NCBI GenBank assembly: GCA_963920705.1 | Contig: CAWUCO010000066.1 | Location: 355,501-419,500 of the forward strand | From: Odiellus spinosus | Lineage: Eukaryota; Arthropoda; Arachnida; Opiliones; Phalangiidae | Reading direction: 5' to 3' | DNA: 64,000 nucleotides | The notes under the pieces: generated by a model | The model's input: the letters and a program-made list of their open reading frames with translations, nothing else | What the model was told of the DNA's origin: nothing | Database searches by the model: none | Position numbers and translations under genes: made by a program | In this document: one piece after another, positions 62,701 to 64,000 of the stretch | Layout of the letters: every line of letters begins with the position of its first letter | Position numbering within the stretch: the first letter of the stretch is position 1

Positions 62701-64000
62701 TATTGGATTCAAATGGACACAAAACTTTTGATTTTTAAGCGATTTAGACAAAATTAAGACTACTCGAAAGAGCAAATATTGGTCTATCTAAAAAACATGA
62801 GTTTTGGAAAATCCCTTGAAAAACATGGAAAATATGGACAATTCAAAAAACATCTAATATCAAAAAGCGAATTTTTAAAATCTGAAATTTGACTATTTTG
62901 ATATTGTATGGTTTATTGAATTGGCCATATTTTTCTTGTTTTTCAACGGATTTTTGAAAACTCTTATTATTTAGACTGTCCATTAATTGCTCTTTCGAAT
63001 GACTTTGGTTTTGTCTAAATTGCAAAATTGTGACCAATATAAAATTGGTTAAAATTAAGCAAAAACGCTTAAAAATCCAAGATTATTGGATTCAAATGGA
63101 CACAAAACTTTTGATTTTTAAGCGATTTAGACAAAATTAAGACTACTCGAAAGAGCAAATATTGGTCTATCTAAAAAACAAGAGTTTTGGAAAATCCGTT
63201 GAAAAACATGGAAAATATAGCCAATTCAAAAAACATCTAATATCAAAAAGCGAATTTTTAAAATCTGAAATTTGACTATTTTGATATTGTATGGTTTATT
63301 GAATTGGCCATATTTTTCTTGTTTTTCAACGGATTTTTGAAAACTCTTATTATTTAGACTGTCCATTAATTGCTCTTTCGAATGACTTTGGTTTTGTCTA
63401 AATTGCAAAATTGTGACAAATATAAAATTGGTTAAAATTAAGCAAAAACACTTAAAAATCCAAGATTATTGGATTAAATGGCCACAAAACTTTTGATTTT
63501 TAAGCGATTTAGACAAAATTAAGACCACTCGAAAGAGCAAATATTGGTCTATCTAAAAAACAAGAATTTTGGAAAATCCGTTGAAAAACATGGAAAATAT
63601 GGACAATTCAAAAAGCATCTAATATCAAAAAGCGAATTTTTAAAATCTGAAATTTGACTATTTTGATATTGTATGATTTCTTGAATTGGCCATATTTTTC
63701 TTGTTTTTCAACGGATTTTTGAAAACTCTTGTTATTTAGACTGTCCATTAATTGCTCTTTCGAATGACTTTGGTTTTGTCTAAATTGCAAAATTGTGACC
63801 AATATAAAATTGGTTAAAATTAAGCAAAAACGCTTAAAAATCCAAGATTATTGGATTCAAATGGACACAAAACTTTTGATTTTTAAGCGATTTAGACAAA
63901 ATTAAGACTACTCGAAAGAGCAAATATTGGTCTATCTAAAAAACAAGAGTTTTGGAAAATCCGTTGAAAAACATGGAAAATATAGCCAATTCAAAAAACA
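56340..64000 (-). repeat. Higher-order repeat, 11-mer (4211 bp, second copy cut by window end)
   Basis: Eleven consecutive monomers from about 56340 recur in the same order from about 60550. Private variants match at a constant offset of 4211 bp: AAATCTAAAATTTG near 56754 and 60965, GGATTAAAATGGCC near 57349 and 61560, AAATATTGCCAATTC near 57854 and 62066, AACATAGAAAATATGG near 58229 and 62440, and TGGATTAAATGGCC near 59260 and 63473. A few single-base differences (for example TTGGATATATTT near 62538 against TTGGCCATATTT) show that the copies have begun to diverge. Confidence 0.88.

Larger units (their letters stand above)
45183..64000 (-). repeat. Satellite array block 8, minus orientation (~49 monomers)
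   Basis: Minus monomers at 382-383 bp spacing run to the end of the window, which stops inside a monomer. This appears to be the most homogeneous part: neighbouring copies of the same type often differ at only a few positions. Two main monomer types alternate, one with GTATGGTTTATTGAATTGG and AAACATCT, the other with GTATGATTTCTTGAATTGG and AAGCATCT. They are arranged in nested higher-order repeats of 3, 4 and 11 monomers. A block 1-type monomer (in reverse, AATTAGACC, ACATGAG, TCCCTTG) occurs near 52815, 53955, 55486, 58162 and 62373. No gene or insertion is seen. Confidence 0.97.

Noticed and set aside
12192-63802. Dozens of 60-64 codon open frames, one per monomer, as a tandem gene family
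   Set aside because: They start at TTG, lie inside palindromic satellite arms, open or close through a single satellite SNP, have low-complexity K/Q/F/I-rich translations without a recognisable domain, and show no promoter or terminator pattern of their own.
1-64000. A CRISPR array
   Set aside because: The period is about 383 bp, the whole unit is conserved rather than short repeats with unique spacers, and there are no cas genes. The sequence is eukaryotic satellite.
1-64000. A satellite-encoded hammerhead ribozyme
   Set aside because: I did not find a CTGANGA core paired with a suitable GAAA segment in the consensus. The stems seen are explained by the A/A' and inner inverted repeats.
1-64000. 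A CENP-B box in the monomer
   Set aside because: The consensus has TTCG-containing motifs but no CGGG at the required spacing in any monomer type I read, so the box is not supported.

Overview
This window is eukaryotic, AT-rich, essentially gene-free satellite DNA. About 62.4 of the 64 kb is a continuous array of roughly 163 copies of one ~383-bp monomer. The only unrelated sequence is a single 1.64-kb, 5'-truncated non-LTR retrotransposon copy at about 38899-40541. The retrotransposon type (a CR1/Jockey-group reverse transcriptase with no RNase H) and the AT-rich long-monomer satellite suggest an animal, probably an invertebrate. The species cannot be named from the sequence. Pericentromeric or other heterochromatin is the likely setting, by inference.

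The monomer is itself a diverged inverted duplication. It consists of arm A (about 129 bp), spacer s1 (about 98 bp), arm A' (about 130 bp, near the reverse complement of A, about 80% identical by eye) and spacer s2 (about 26 bp). Spacer s1 carries a further perfect 12-bp inverted repeat. The array therefore reads A-s1-A'-s2 repeatedly, and only the spacers and arm-specific differences define its orientation.

Layout, taking the monomer at position 1 as plus: plus 1-12190; minus 12190-20600; plus 20600-37090; minus 37090-41810 (with the retrotransposon inside); plus 41810-42690; minus 42695-44295; plus 44300-45177; minus 45182-64000. There are seven orientation switches. Five lie in stretches identical between A' and the reverse complement of A. 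Two (one event, later duplicated) are a tight foldback palindrome with a 6-bp spacer. Higher-order repeats are layered on top: about 765 bp (2-mer), 1148 bp (3-mer), 1530 bp (4-mer), 2301 bp (6-mer), 4211 bp (11-mer), and a 2487-bp duplication that carries a whole plus/minus inversion pair.

There is no operon or pathway. The 60-64 codon open frames that recur every monomer begin at TTG, overlap the palindromic arms, and open or close through single-base satellite variants; I do not annotate them as genes. The most noteworthy feature is the mechanism implied: a palindromic monomer whose arms act as exchange sites, so the array appears to invert, duplicate and convert itself using inter-arm homology.
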